From positions 1-15,352 of the forward strand of contig NZ_CALHXD010000166.1 in the NCBI RefSeq assembly GCF_938040115.1: DNA of 15,352 bases, given 5' to 3'. The stretch is from an uncultured Campylobacter sp. GTDB lineage: Bacteria > Campylobacterota > Campylobacteria > Campylobacterales > Campylobacteraceae. The notes beneath the pieces are model-generated. The model saw only the letters and a program-made list of their open reading frames with translations. It did no database searches and was not told where the DNA came from. How positions within the stretch are numbered: position 1 is the first letter of the stretch; every line of letters starts with the position of its first letter. A program made the position numbers and the translations under genes. This document shows, piece by piece, positions 1 through 6,531 of the stretch.

Positions 1-27
1 TAAAATTAGCCTTTTTGAAAGGACGAA

Positions 28-588
28 ATGGAGCTTTTACTTCTCTCTATCGCGCTTGCTATGGACGCGGCGGCGCTTAGCATCGCAAACGGCGCCAAAT
101 ACCGCAATCTCGCGCTATCAAAGATTTTATTTATTGCGTTTGTTTTTGGATTTTTTCAGGCGGCGATGCCGCTTGCGGGCTACTTTTTGGGCGCGACGTT
201 TGCGAGATTTATCGCGCAGATCGATCATTTTATCGCGTTTGCGATTTTGGGCTTTTTGGGCGTAAAGATGATCCGCGAAGCCTGTAGAAACGAGCCCGCG
301 CAGGCCGTGAGCCTCGATACGAAGATGCTGCTTTCAGGCGGGTTTGCCACCAGCATCGACGCGCTAGCCGTGGGCGTGACGCTTAGCTTTACGGCCGCTG
401 ACATCTACTTTAGCGCCGCCGTGATCGGAGTAGTTTGCTTTGTGTTTAGCGTCGCGGCGTTTTACGTTGGTAAATTCGCGGGAGAGTTTTTGGAGCAAAA
501 GGCGCTGATTTTAGGCGGCGCAATCCTCATCGCTCTTGGTTTTAAGATCCTAATCACGCACCTTTTAGATCACGGGTTTTTGAGTTAA
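28..588 (+). CDS. mntP: Manganese efflux pump MntP
   Basis: Small inner-membrane protein of the MntP (DUF204) family, which exports Mn2+ from the cytoplasm. The 186 residues match the usual family length and form about six hydrophobic segments in two related halves. The family aspartates are visible in MDAAALSIANG (D13) near the N-terminus and in TSIDALAVGV (D111) in the second half. The ATG start is preceded by AAAGGA at 18-23 with good spacing. The usual Phe after the first Asp motif is Ala here, a minor variation. Only 27 bases lie upstream, so any Mn riboswitch would be outside the window. A hairpin followed by T5 ends the unit at 658-680. Assignment is by family motifs; ion specificity is inferred from the family. 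Confidence 0.93.
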   Translation: MELLLLSIALAMDAAALSIANGAKYRNLALSKILFIAFVFGFFQAAMPLAGYFLGATFARFIAQIDHFIAFAILGFLGVKMIREACRNEPAQAVSLDTKMLLSGGFATSIDALAVGVTLSFTAADIYFSAAVIGVVCFVFSVAAFYVGKFAGEFLEQKALILGGAILIALGFKILITHLLDHGFLS

Positions 589-657
589 ATTTTAGATTTT
601 GAAAGGGCGCATAAAAACGTTTAGCGAGTCCGCCGCCTTTTAACTACAGTTTTATTA

Positions 658-688
658 CGGCTACGAAATAGCCGATTTTTCGGCTATT
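658..688. terminator. Overlapping bidirectional terminator pair
   Basis: CGGCTA (658-663), loop CGAAA, TAGCCG (669-674) then A and T5 (676-680) is a good intrinsic terminator for mntP on +. TAGCCG also pairs with the second CGGCTA at 681-686; the arms AATAGCCG/CGGCTATT (667-674/681-688) are perfect with a 6-nt loop. Read on - this hairpin lies just past the lipoprotein gene and is followed by TTTCG. The two hairpins share the middle arm and exclude each other, so one 31-bp stretch could serve both converging genes. Confidence 0.7.
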
Positions 689-691
689 AAA

Positions 692-1021
692 TCACTTACC
701 GGTAAGCGGATTTTTGCTATTTCCGCCGGTTTTGTATTTTTTGACGACGACGCCTTTTTTGTCAAATTCAAAAACGATTTTTTCGTCTTTGTTCCCCAAA
801 TATCCGACCTTGGAAAACTCATAATACCAAATTTCGCCGTCCCCGAGCTTTTGTTTATTTTGCGGGTATCCGATTATTCGCTCTACGTCGCTTTGTGTGC
901 TTTTGTTTACCACTATTTGCTCCATCGTCGCCTGCGAGATATTCGTGCCTTTTTCCATAGAAAGATAGCTACAACCGCTAAGAGCAAATAAAACCACAGC
1001 CGATAAAATCGCTTTTTTCAT
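692..1021 (-). CDS. BamE/SmpA-like small lipoprotein
   Basis: A 109-residue predicted lipoprotein. The N-terminus MKKAILSAVVLFALSGC is a lipoprotein signal with lipobox LSGC, putting the lipidated Cys at residue 17. The mature part resembles the SmpA/OmlA (BamE-like) fold: a helix region with TMEQIVVNKSTQSDVERIIGYPQ, then a beta section ending WYYEFSKVGYLG and IVFEFDKKGVV. BamE is an outer-membrane assembly accessory lipoprotein, but many short proteins of this fold are not BamE, so only the fold is claimed. It would be anchored in the outer or inner membrane facing the periplasm. An AAGGAT-type RBS lies just upstream of the ATG. A TATACA box at 1042-1047 (on -) is a possible -10. Confidence 0.75.
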   Translation of the reverse strand: MKKAILSAVVLFALSGCSYLSMEKGTNISQATMEQIVVNKSTQSDVERIIGYPQNKQKLGDGEIWYYEFSKVGYLGNKDEKIVFEFDKKGVVVKKYKTGGNSKNPLTGK

Positions 1022-1090
1022 TTTTTATCCTTTTTAAATTTTGTATATTCTAAGGGGCATTGCCGCCCGCCTTAATTTTGAGCCCTAAAT

Positions 1091-1552
1091 TTACCTAGTC
1101 ATCTCGTCTACTTTTTGGCTCGCGGCACGGCGTTTTAGTTCGTCCGAGACGGCTTTGCTAACGCATTTTTTGCCGACGGGATTAAATACCGTGCCAAGAG
1201 ACTTGGCTAGCACGTAGGCGTTGGGTAGACCCACTATCGTGATAGCCTGAGCAAACGCAGAAAGCGCGACGCCAAGAGCTAGCCAAATACCCGCGCAAAG
1301 GACGTAGACTATCATCACGACGCCGCTGTAAGCTTTCCACGCCAAATTTTTATCGGCATCCAGCTGAAATTTAGCTTCGCTTATCATCTCTCTCGAAAAC
1401 GGAGCGAGCAAAAATTTGCCGTATTCCATCAGCCCAAGTCCTATGGGCGCGGTAACGACTAAAAGCGTGAGGACGGTGCCTAAAACGTAAAAAATAAGGG
1501 CGACCAACCAGCCAAAGAGCACCCACCAAACGATGTTAAACAATAAACGCAT
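1091..1552 (-). CDS. YccF domain inner-membrane protein
   Basis: A 153-residue membrane protein of the YccF family, whose function is unknown. Two YccF-type units are visible: residues 5-55 (NIVWWVLFGWLVAL ... VTAPIGLGLMEYGKFLLAPF) and about 72-132 (MIVYVLCAGIWLALGVALSAF ... IVGLPNAYVLAKSLGTVFNPVGK). Each has two hydrophobic helices followed by a Pro/Gly turn and an aromatic or basic end, which is the family pattern. The C-terminus is short and charged. The ATG start has a strong AAAGGAG upstream. The gene seems to be transcribed alone, with a TATAAT box at 1617-1622 on - and a leader that contains a small GC hairpin followed by T5 (1576-1594). Confidence 0.85.
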   Translation of the reverse strand: MRLLFNIVWWVLFGWLVALIFYVLGTVLTLLVVTAPIGLGLMEYGKFLLAPFSREMISEAKFQLDADKNLAWKAYSGVVMIVYVLCAGIWLALGVALSAFAQAITIVGLPNAYVLAKSLGTVFNPVGKKCVSKAVSDELKRRAASQKVDEMTR

Positions 1553-1575
1553 TTATCTCCTTTAAATTTAAGCGT

Positions 1576-1594
1576 AAAAAGGCGGCAAAACCGC
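1576..1594 (-). terminator. Hairpin plus T5 in the yccF leader
   Basis: On the - strand GCGG (1594-1591), loop TTTTG, CCGC (1585-1582), then C and TTTTT (1580-1576). The stem is only 4 bp. It lies between the predicted -10 and the yccF RBS, so it could be a weak attenuator, or chance. Confidence 0.3.
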
Positions 1595-1616
1595 AACTAA
1601 AACTCAAGTATATAGA

Positions 1617-1622
1617 ATTATA
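1617..1622 (-). promoter_or_regulatory. Candidate -10 box for yccF
   Basis: On the - strand TATAAT (1622 to 1617) sits inside a long AT-rich alternating stretch about 65 bp before the yccF ATG. A clear -35 is not visible, as is usual for campylobacterial sigma70 promoters. Confidence 0.5.
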
Positions 1623-1711
1623 TATATATATCGGGGCTTAAATTTAGCAATTATTTAAGGTTTGTAAAGATTTATAAAAGACAGAAGCAAGAAATTCGGT
1701 AAATTTGAAAT

Positions 1712-2038
1712 TTACCCTCTGCCGCCGTAAAGCACCGCGCAAGCGCCAAGCAGGCAAATCGCGCCGCCGATTAAGTCCCATTTGGTAAAGGCTTGCTTTT
1801 CTACAAAATGCAGCCAAAGCAGTGACGAGACGATGTAGATACCGCCGTAAACGGCATAGGCGCGTCCGGCGAAGTCTAAATTTACACGCGTCAAAATATA
1901 AGCAAACGCCGCGAGCGACGCACCGCCGAGCCCCAAAAACAGCGCGCTTTTGCCCAGCCTAAAATACGCCCAAAAGCTAAAGCAGCCCAAAATCTCAAAA
2001 AACGCCGCCGCGAAATAAAGCGATATTTCTTTTAGCAA
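1712..2038 (-). CDS. YnfA family (UPF0060) membrane protein
   Basis: A 108-residue protein with four hydrophobic helices, the standard size for the YnfA/UPF0060 family. These are small, SMR-like inner-membrane proteins of uncertain function. Family signatures are visible: FFEILGCFSFW in helix 1, GRAYAVYGGIYI...LLWLHFVE in the middle and KWDLIGGAICLLGACAVLYGG at the end. The start is TTG at 2038, inside the last codons of the exonuclease III gene (7-bp overlap). No ATG is available and the N-terminus LKEISLYFAAAFFEILGC fits the family, so TTG is favoured and translation is probably coupled. A 9-bp-armed palindrome, GGTAAATTT-G-AAATTTACC (1698-1716), covers the stop codon. Confidence 0.9.
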   Translation of the reverse strand: MLKEISLYFAAAFFEILGCFSFWAYFRLGKSALFLGLGGASLAAFAYILTRVNLDFAGRAYAVYGGIYIVSSLLWLHFVEKQAFTKWDLIGGAICLLGACAVLYGGRG

Positions 2039-2802
2039 AGCCCCTCCAGATCGATCTCGATACCAACGGGGCAGTGGTCAGAGCCCGTGATATCGCTCAG
2101 GATAAACGCGTCTTTTAGGCGGTCTTTGAGGCTTGATGAAATGAAAAAATAATCAATCCTCCAGCCGACGTTTTTGGCGCGGGCGTTAAAGCGGTAGCTC
2201 CACCACGAATACGCGTCCGCCGCGTCGCCGCGCACGTGCCGAAAGGTGTCGATAAAACCGCGCGAGACGACCTCGTCCAGCCACGCGCGCTCGATAGGCA
2301 AAAAGCCCGAAGTTTTGGCGTTTGCTTTGGGGTTTTTTAGGTCTATTTCGCGGTGCGCGGTGTTTACGTCGCCGCAAAATATCACGTCTTTGCCCTGCTT
2401 TACGAGTTCGTCCGCGTAGGCTAGAAATTTAGCGTAAAAATCCATCTTGTAGGCTAAGCGCGCGTCGTCTTTTTGACCGTTTGGAAAGTAGATGTTAAAA
2501 AGCACAACGTTGCCGAATCTATGCTCCAAAACCCGCCCCTCGTCGTCGTCAAAAAACGCCGCTTTTTGCGTAACGGAGCTAAATTTAGCCAGACTCATCA
2601 CGCCCGAGTATCCAGCTCTGGCCGCCGAATTTACGCTGATCTCGTTAAATCCGAGTTTATAAATCTCCGCAGGCACGTCGCTCTCGCGCACCTTAATCTC
2701 CTGAAGACCCAAAAAATCGGGTCTATGCTCCTCTAGCCAAGCAAAACCGTCTTTAGCGGCGACTGCGCGCAGTCCGTTTACGTTCCAGCTGATTAGTTTC
2801 AA
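2032..2802 (-). CDS. xth: Exodeoxyribonuclease III
   Basis: An AP endonuclease and 3'-5' exonuclease of the exonuclease III/EEP family for base excision repair, cytoplasmic. The 256 residues are the normal length. Catalytic motifs are in order: WNVNGLR (N7), LQEIKV (E35), NIYFPNG (Y105), CGDVNTAH (D145 and N147), WRIDYFF (D217) and GSDHCPV (D242/H243). It starts at ATG 2802 and diverges from the exported protein gene at 2897, leaving a 94-bp shared gap. The downstream ynfA-like gene overlaps its end and is probably co-transcribed. All key residues are present. Confidence 0.96.
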   Translation of the reverse strand: MKLISWNVNGLRAVAAKDGFAWLEEHRPDFLGLQEIKVRESDVPAEIYKLGFNEISVNSAARAGYSGVMSLAKFSSVTQKAAFFDDDEGRVLEHRFGNVVLFNIYFPNGQKDDARLAYKMDFYAKFLAYADELVKQGKDVIFCGDVNTAHREIDLKNPKANAKTSGFLPIERAWLDEVVSRGFIDTFRHVRGDAADAYSWWSYRFNARAKNVGWRIDYFFISSSLKDRLKDAFILSDITGSDHCPVGIEIDLEGLC

Positions 2803-2866
2803 ATTTTATCCTTTGTTAAATTTGGAGTATTTTATCGCAAGAGCCGTAAAATAAGCTAAAATTTAG

Positions 2867-2890
2867 TAAAATTAGGTTCATTTTAAGGAG
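2867..2890 (+). promoter_or_regulatory. Candidate -10 and RBS for the exported protein gene
   Basis: TAAAAT at 2867-2872 is a plausible -10. AAGGAG at 2885-2890 is a strong Shine-Dalgarno six bases before the ATG at 2897. Confidence 0.5.
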
Positions 2891-2896
2891 TAAGAA

Positions 2897-3565
2897 ATGA
2901 AAAAAGTCATCGTTTTATCGCTCGCGCTTGCCGCGTTTTTGGGTGCGAAGGAGGTAAATACTGCCGAGATATTTTTGTCGGACGTTAAGTCTATGCACGC
3001 GTTAAAATCATTTTTAAAAAAGAATAAAAATGATATCGTAAAGCTAAAACTAAGCTACTGCGTCAATGAAAACAGCATGCAACACTTAGAAGCCGAGGCA
3101 AGCAAGCGCAAAGAGGACGAAAACTATAGTCGTCTGGGCGAAAATTTCGTTATGGCAGACGGCAGCAAAATAACCTACGAAGGAAAAAATTACGACTTTG
3201 GCGAAGGATATGACGGAGATGTAAACACAGGCATTGAATACGGCGAACTAATGCTGGACGAGCCTAACAGCAATCATCTCAAAAATATATTTTTAAAAGT
3301 TGGAGATTCAAATTTAGGGCAAATATACAAATGGGAATACGAATGGCCTGACGAAGAAGAGGGAAACAAAAAATGTAAATTTGGACAAGTCGCCCTAGAC
3401 GGCGCGTTTTACGTTTATCATGAAGACGAAAATGAAAATAGTCGAGAAATGTATAAATACAACATGAGACCGGAACTTATGGGAAATGACCCGGGCGATA
3501 AATACGATGCCTTTTTTCTCGATCCTATTGCGAAAAAATACTTTAAACTGCTAGAATACAAGTAA
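2897..3565 (+). CDS. Exported protein of unknown function
   Basis: I do not recognise this 222-residue protein. The first 18 residues (MKKVIVLSLALAAFLGAK) form a Sec signal peptide with a likely cut after LGA, so it should be periplasmic or secreted. The mature part is highly charged, rich in Asp, Glu, Lys and Tyr. It has an acidic central stretch (DEEEGNKK, then HEDENENSREM) and two cysteines (about residues 55 and 157) that could form a disulfide. It has no membrane segment after the signal. It starts at ATG with AAGGAG just upstream, and is followed 10 bp later by a winged-helix gene on the same strand. By eye the gene is more AT-rich than the exonuclease III gene beside it, which hints at a less-settled accessory locus. 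Confidence 0.7.
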   Translation: MKKVIVLSLALAAFLGAKEVNTAEIFLSDVKSMHALKSFLKKNKNDIVKLKLSYCVNENSMQHLEAEASKRKEDENYSRLGENFVMADGSKITYEGKNYDFGEGYDGDVNTGIEYGELMLDEPNSNHLKNIFLKVGDSNLGQIYKWEYEWPDEEEGNKKCKFGQVALDGAFYVYHEDENENSREMYKYNMRPELMGNDPGDKYDAFFLDPIAKKYFKLLEYK

Positions 3566-3575
3566 ATTTAGCGCG

Positions 3576-3830
3576 ATGACGGAGCTAGAGAGGGAGATTT
3601 TCGGTCAAATTTTGGGCGAGAAAAAGATGGAGATCATCTTGTTTTTAGCCCAAAATTCGGACGAAAACGGCTTCATAACCGTTAAAATTTCAGATATCTG
3701 CGAGCGGACGGACGCCAGCAAGCCCACCGTCACGCAGACGATAAAACTGCTTGAAAATCGCAAAATTTTCGAGCGAGTGAAAAACGGGATTTATAGATTT
3801 AAAAATTTAAAAGAGTTGGATAAAAAATGA
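3576..3830 (+). CDS. Small RepL-like winged-helix DNA-binding protein
   Basis: An 84-residue protein with one winged-helix domain. The segment ILFLAQNSDENGFITVKISDICERTDASKPTVTQTIKLLENRKIFERVKNGIYRFKN reads as helix, recognition helix (SKPTVTQTIKLLE) and wing (KNGIYRF). It resembles the C-terminal part of firmicute plasmid RepL replication proteins and also MarR-type regulators. Nothing else of a replicon is present, so a transcriptional regulator is more likely than an initiator. It has a weak RBS and follows the exported protein gene by 10 bp. Its stop overlaps the start of the Sel1 gene as ATGA, which points to translational coupling and a possible role in controlling this three-gene cluster. 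Confidence 0.75.
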   Translation: MTELEREIFGQILGEKKMEIILFLAQNSDENGFITVKISDICERTDASKPTVTQTIKLLENRKIFERVKNGIYRFKNLKELDKK

Positions 3831-4228
3831 GGAAAATTTGGATACTAGCTGCTGCGGTTGCGCTCGCAAACGCCGCGATAGACGAGGTCGGGCTAAATGC
3901 CTGCATAAATAAAGGCGACGCCGCAAGCTGCGAAAAAACGCTCGTTGCACTAGAAAAAAGCTGCTCGAGCGGCGATGCGCTGGCTTGCTACTTTTCCGCG
4001 GAGTTTTACGCCAAAGGGCTAACTGGTTACAAAGACGGGGCAAAGGCATTTGCGATCTACAAAGACGCCTGCGCCGCAGGGAGCGCGGAGAGCTGCTACG
4101 AAGAGTCGGTGTTTTATCTAAAGGGCGACGTCGCAGAGCAAAGCTTCGAGCTATCGGGCGAGCGACTCAAAAAGGCCTGCGATCTGGGCTCAAAGCGCGC
4201 GTGCAATATACTTGAGCTAGCAAAGTGA
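3827..4228 (+). CDS. Exported Cys-rich Sel1/Hcp-like repeat protein
   Basis: A 133-residue protein with a signal peptide (MRKIWILAAAVALANAA) followed by helical Sel1-like (TPR-related) repeats. Regularly spaced cysteine pairs are seen in ACINKGDAASC, SCSSGDALAC, ACAAGSAESC and ACDLGSKRAC, each separated by seven or eight residues. That spacing is the hallmark of the Helicobacter cysteine-rich (Hcp) family, where each repeat is closed by a disulfide. It is expected in the periplasm or secreted, as a protein-binding scaffold. There are about three full repeats, which is short compared with many Hcp proteins. The start codon overlaps the stop of the winged-helix gene (ATGA at 3827-3830), so both are made from one transcript. 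Confidence 0.85.
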   Translation: MRKIWILAAAVALANAAIDEVGLNACINKGDAASCEKTLVALEKSCSSGDALACYFSAEFYAKGLTGYKDGAKAFAIYKDACAAGSAESCYEESVFYLKGDVAEQSFELSGERLKKACDLGSKRACNILELAK

Positions 4229-4818
4229 AGCTGTTTTTGCTTGCTAAAAAACGAGCTTTAATATGCGGCAAACATACGAGCGCGGGATTAAATTTTAGCT
4301 TCAGCGTAGGATTTTAGATTATTTCTAGTTATTAAATTTGGGTAATTTGCTGCAAAAACTTCGCTCAAATTTTACAAAGCCGCTTGCAATAAATTAGACG
4401 CCTTGTTTTTGGTTATTAAATTTGAGAAATTTACGGGTTTTGCTATTTTGACAAAACCCAGATTTTGAGCGCCGAATTTGGCTTTGACGGACGGTTTTTG
4501 TTTTGCGTATCGACGGTGCGGTAGGCTGGGAATTTGATAAATTTTAGTTGGATAAATTTGAAAATTTTATGTGTTATGGACGACTAAATTTTATCGGTTT
4601 ACATACTTCAACTTAGTTTTATTTGATATTTTCCAACGCTAAATTTAAAAAAGCAGATCCGAATTGACAACTATTTTTCAGAGATTTTTACCTAAAACGC
4701 GAAGATAAGTTGTTCTCAAATTTAACTTGCATGACGACTCCGTCTGCAGTAAAATTTGCATCCAAATTTAACGAAAATGTCGTATTGAAAATGACGAAAT
4801 TTGAGCGAAATTTAAAAT
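4229..4818. other. 590-bp gene-free convergent gap rich in AAATTT
   Basis: This gap lies between the ends of the Sel1 gene (+) and prfA (-). No open frame looks coding, and there is no clear terminator, tRNA or promoter. The six-base word AAATTT occurs 16 times, roughly one per 37 bp, against less than one expected from base composition. Two imperfect direct repeats, both containing GTTATTAAATTTG, start near 4328 and 4411. It may be decayed DNA or a region filled with an abundant genomic word. Confidence 0.7.
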
Positions 4819-5886
4819 TTACAGATCGGCGTCCGAGATCGCTTCGGCCTGATAATGCGCAATCAGCGGCTCGATAATCTCGTCGAAAAGTCCCGCCGCC
4901 ATTATCGCGTCGAGGCGGTAAAGCGTCAAATTTATGCGGTGGTCGCTGATGCGGTTTTGCGGGAAGTTGTAGGTGCGGATACGCCCCGAGCGGTCGCCCG
5001 TGCCGACTTGGCTTTTGCGCTCGCTGGTTTCTTTGGCTAGGCGCTCTTCTTCTTGTATCTCGTAAAGGCGCGCTTTTAGCACCTTCATCGCGGCTTCTTT
5101 GTTTTTGTGCTGGCTTTTGCCGTCTTGGTTTGTAACGACGATACCGGTTGGGATGTGAGTGATGCGTACCGCCGAGTCCGTCGTATTTACCGACTGTCCG
5201 CCGTGACCGGAGCTGCGCATAACGTCGATGCGAAGGTCGTTTGGATTTATCTCGATCTCGCTATCTTCGACCTCTGGCATGATAGCGACGGTGACTGCAG
5301 AGGTATGTACGCGGCCCTGGCTTTCAGTTTCGGGTACACGCTGGACGCGGTGAGTGCCGCCCTCAAATTTGAGCCTCGAGTACGCTCCCTTGCCCTTTAT
5401 CAGCAAAATAATCTCTTTAAAGCCACCCGTGTTTCCTTCGCTTTGGCTTACGATCTCAAATTTATACCCACGAAGCTCGGCATACCTCGCATAAGCGTTA
5501 AACAAATCGCCCGCAAAAAGCGCCGCTTCGTCTCCGCCCGTACCTGCACGGATCTCTAAAAACACGTTTTTATCGTCGTTGGGATCTTTTGGAAGGAGTA
5601 AAATTTTGATCTCTTCTTCGAGATTTTCTTTTTGGGATTCGAGATTTTTGAGCTCGTCTTTGGCTAGCTCGCCAAGCTCGGCATCATCGAGCAGAGCCTT
5701 GTTCTCCTCGATGTCTGCGAGAGTTTGCAGATAGGACTTTGCAGCCGAGGCGATATCTTCTAAATTTGATTGCTCTTTTGAGAGCTTGGTCATATTTGCG
5801 ATATCGTTTGTGATAGACGGATCGCTAAGCAGACGAGAGAGCTCGTCGTAGCGATCCAAAAAAGGCTGCAGTTTGTCGGCTAACAT
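4819..5886 (-). CDS. prfA: Peptide chain release factor 1
   Basis: RF1 ends translation at UAA and UAG by triggering hydrolysis of peptidyl-tRNA on the ribosome. The 355 residues are full length. It has an N-terminal coiled coil (about 1-100), AGTGGDEAALFAGDL, the tripeptide anticodon PxT as PET (185-187, which separates RF1 from RF2), and the catalytic GGQ at 229-231 in SSGHGGQSVNT. The C-terminal section QVGTGDRSGRIRTYNFPQNR is also typical. Its ATG lies 11 bp after the rpsT stop and the gap has no Shine-Dalgarno sequence. It therefore probably depends on read-on from rpsT. The rpsT-prfA order is common in campylobacteria. Confidence 0.97.
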   Translation of the reverse strand: MLADKLQPFLDRYDELSRLLSDPSITNDIANMTKLSKEQSNLEDIASAAKSYLQTLADIEENKALLDDAELGELAKDELKNLESQKENLEEEIKILLLPKDPNDDKNVFLEIRAGTGGDEAALFAGDLFNAYARYAELRGYKFEIVSQSEGNTGGFKEIILLIKGKGAYSRLKFEGGTHRVQRVPETESQGRVHTSAVTVAIMPEVEDSEIEINPNDLRIDVMRSSGHGGQSVNTTDSAVRITHIPTGIVVTNQDGKSQHKNKEAAMKVLKARLYEIQEEERLAKETSERKSQVGTGDRSGRIRTYNFPQNRISDHRINLTLYRLDAIMAAGLFDEIIEPLIAHYQAEAISDADL

Positions 5887-5897
5887 TAAAATTTAGA

Positions 5898-6164
5898 TTA
5901 AGCAGATAGTTTGTTTACGAGTTTTGCGAGGCGTCCTACGCGGCGAGAAGCTGTTTGTTTTTTCAAAAAGCCTTTGCTAACAAAGCTATGGAAATCTTTG
6001 TTTGCCACTTTAAACGCGTTTAGCGCGGCTTCTTTATCGCCCGCCTCTACGGCTACGCGCACGGCTTTAGTGATATTTTTAAGCCTAGTGCGGTAAAATC
6101 TGTTTCTTTCAGTCCTTTTGATAGTCTGTCTGGCTCTTTTTTCAGAAGATTTATGGTTTGCCAT
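5898..6164 (-). CDS. rpsT: 30S ribosomal protein S20
   Basis: An 88-residue, strongly basic, all-helical protein that binds 16S rRNA in the small subunit. The N-terminus MANHKSSEKRARQTIKRTERNRFYRTRLKNITKAV and the end SFVSKGFLKKQTASRRVGRLAKLVNKL are unmistakable S20. It starts at ATG 6164 with AAAGGGA a few bases upstream on -. A TATAAT box at 6196-6201 on - gives a short leader. It is first in a two-gene unit with prfA. Confidence 0.97.
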   Translation of the reverse strand: MANHKSSEKRARQTIKRTERNRFYRTRLKNITKAVRVAVEAGDKEAALNAFKVANKDFHSFVSKGFLKKQTASRRVGRLAKLVNKLSA

Positions 6165-6195
6165 AATGTCCCTTTTGTCATAATTTTAGTCCGTG

Positions 6196-6201
6196 ATTAT
6201 A
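6196..6201 (-). promoter_or_regulatory. Candidate -10 of the rpsT-prfA operon
   Basis: TATAAT read on - (6201 to 6196), preceded by T-rich DNA, about 32 bp before the rpsT ATG. It is the best match to a sigma70 -10 in the gap. Confidence 0.6.
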
Positions 6202-6269
6202 TAAAAATCAGTTTTAAAATACGCTTAATTTAAGTAAAATTTAAAGCGAGGAAATTTACAACTTAAATT

Positions 6270-6431
6270 TTGATATTTTTTGATAAAATAGGTCCGAAAT
6301 TTAATGAATTTATGGAATTTGGCGGGCAAATTTTATCTTACCATAAATTTAAAGGCGCAGTGTTTGCCGCCCAAAAAGTTGATAAGGCTTTATATCTTGA
6401 GATAGATTTAAAAGTTGCGACGCAAAAATAA
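6270..6431 (+). CDS. Possible 53-residue ORF or gene remnant upstream of glmM
   Basis: An open frame from TTG 6270 to TAA 6431. It reads IFFDKIGPKFNEFMEFGGQ, then ILSYHKFKGAVFAAQKVDK, then ALYLEIDLKVATQK. An internal ATG at 6312 would give 39 residues. The amino-acid mix is protein-like, with hydrophobic residues in helix-like spacing and no low-complexity runs, unlike the shadow frames nearby. I do not recognise it. Neither start has a good Shine-Dalgarno: GAGGA at 6248-6252 is too far from the TTG. It may be a small gene, or the tail of a decayed gene. A weak hairpin follows at 6439-6453. Confidence 0.3.
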   Translation: MIFFDKIGPKFNEFMEFGGQILSYHKFKGAVFAAQKVDKALYLEIDLKVATQK

Positions 6432-6483
6432 AGCGGAGCGGACTGGTCGTCCGTGAACATTTATTTTTGCTAGCCCTTTTAAA

Positions 6484-6489
6484 TATACT
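6484..6489 (+). promoter_or_regulatory. Candidate -10 of the glmM operon
   Basis: TATACT preceded by TTTTAAA, 42 bp before the glmM ATG. AAGGA at 6521-6525 is the ribosome binding site. Confidence 0.5.
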
Positions 6490-6531
6490 CAAGAGATAAG
6501 GCCGTAGAAATTTTAAAAAAAAGGAAAGATA

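Larger units (their letters stand above)
6165..6531. other. Divergent rpsT/glmM gap with a small open frame
   Basis: A 367-bp gap. It holds the rpsT promoter near the left end, a 53-codon open frame (6270-6431), a 5-bp hairpin CGGAC-TGGTC-GTCCG (6439-6453) followed by a T-rich stretch, and a TATACT box (6484-6489) ahead of glmM. It is longer than needed for two promoters. Confidence 0.6.

Noticed and set aside
28..588. Mn riboswitch ahead of mntP
   Set aside because: Only 27 bases are available upstream; nothing can be judged.
1612..1632. TA dinucleotide tract as a phase-variable repeat
   Set aside because: Only about six TA units with interruptions, and it contains the probable -10; too short to call a contingency locus.
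4663..4700. TTGACA at 4664 as a promoter in the 590-bp gap
   Set aside because: No -10-like box at 16-18 bp and no gene on + downstream for it to serve.
5107..5559. 150-codon open frame on + inside prfA
   Set aside because: Antisense to a fully conserved RF1; it has no RBS and no family features.
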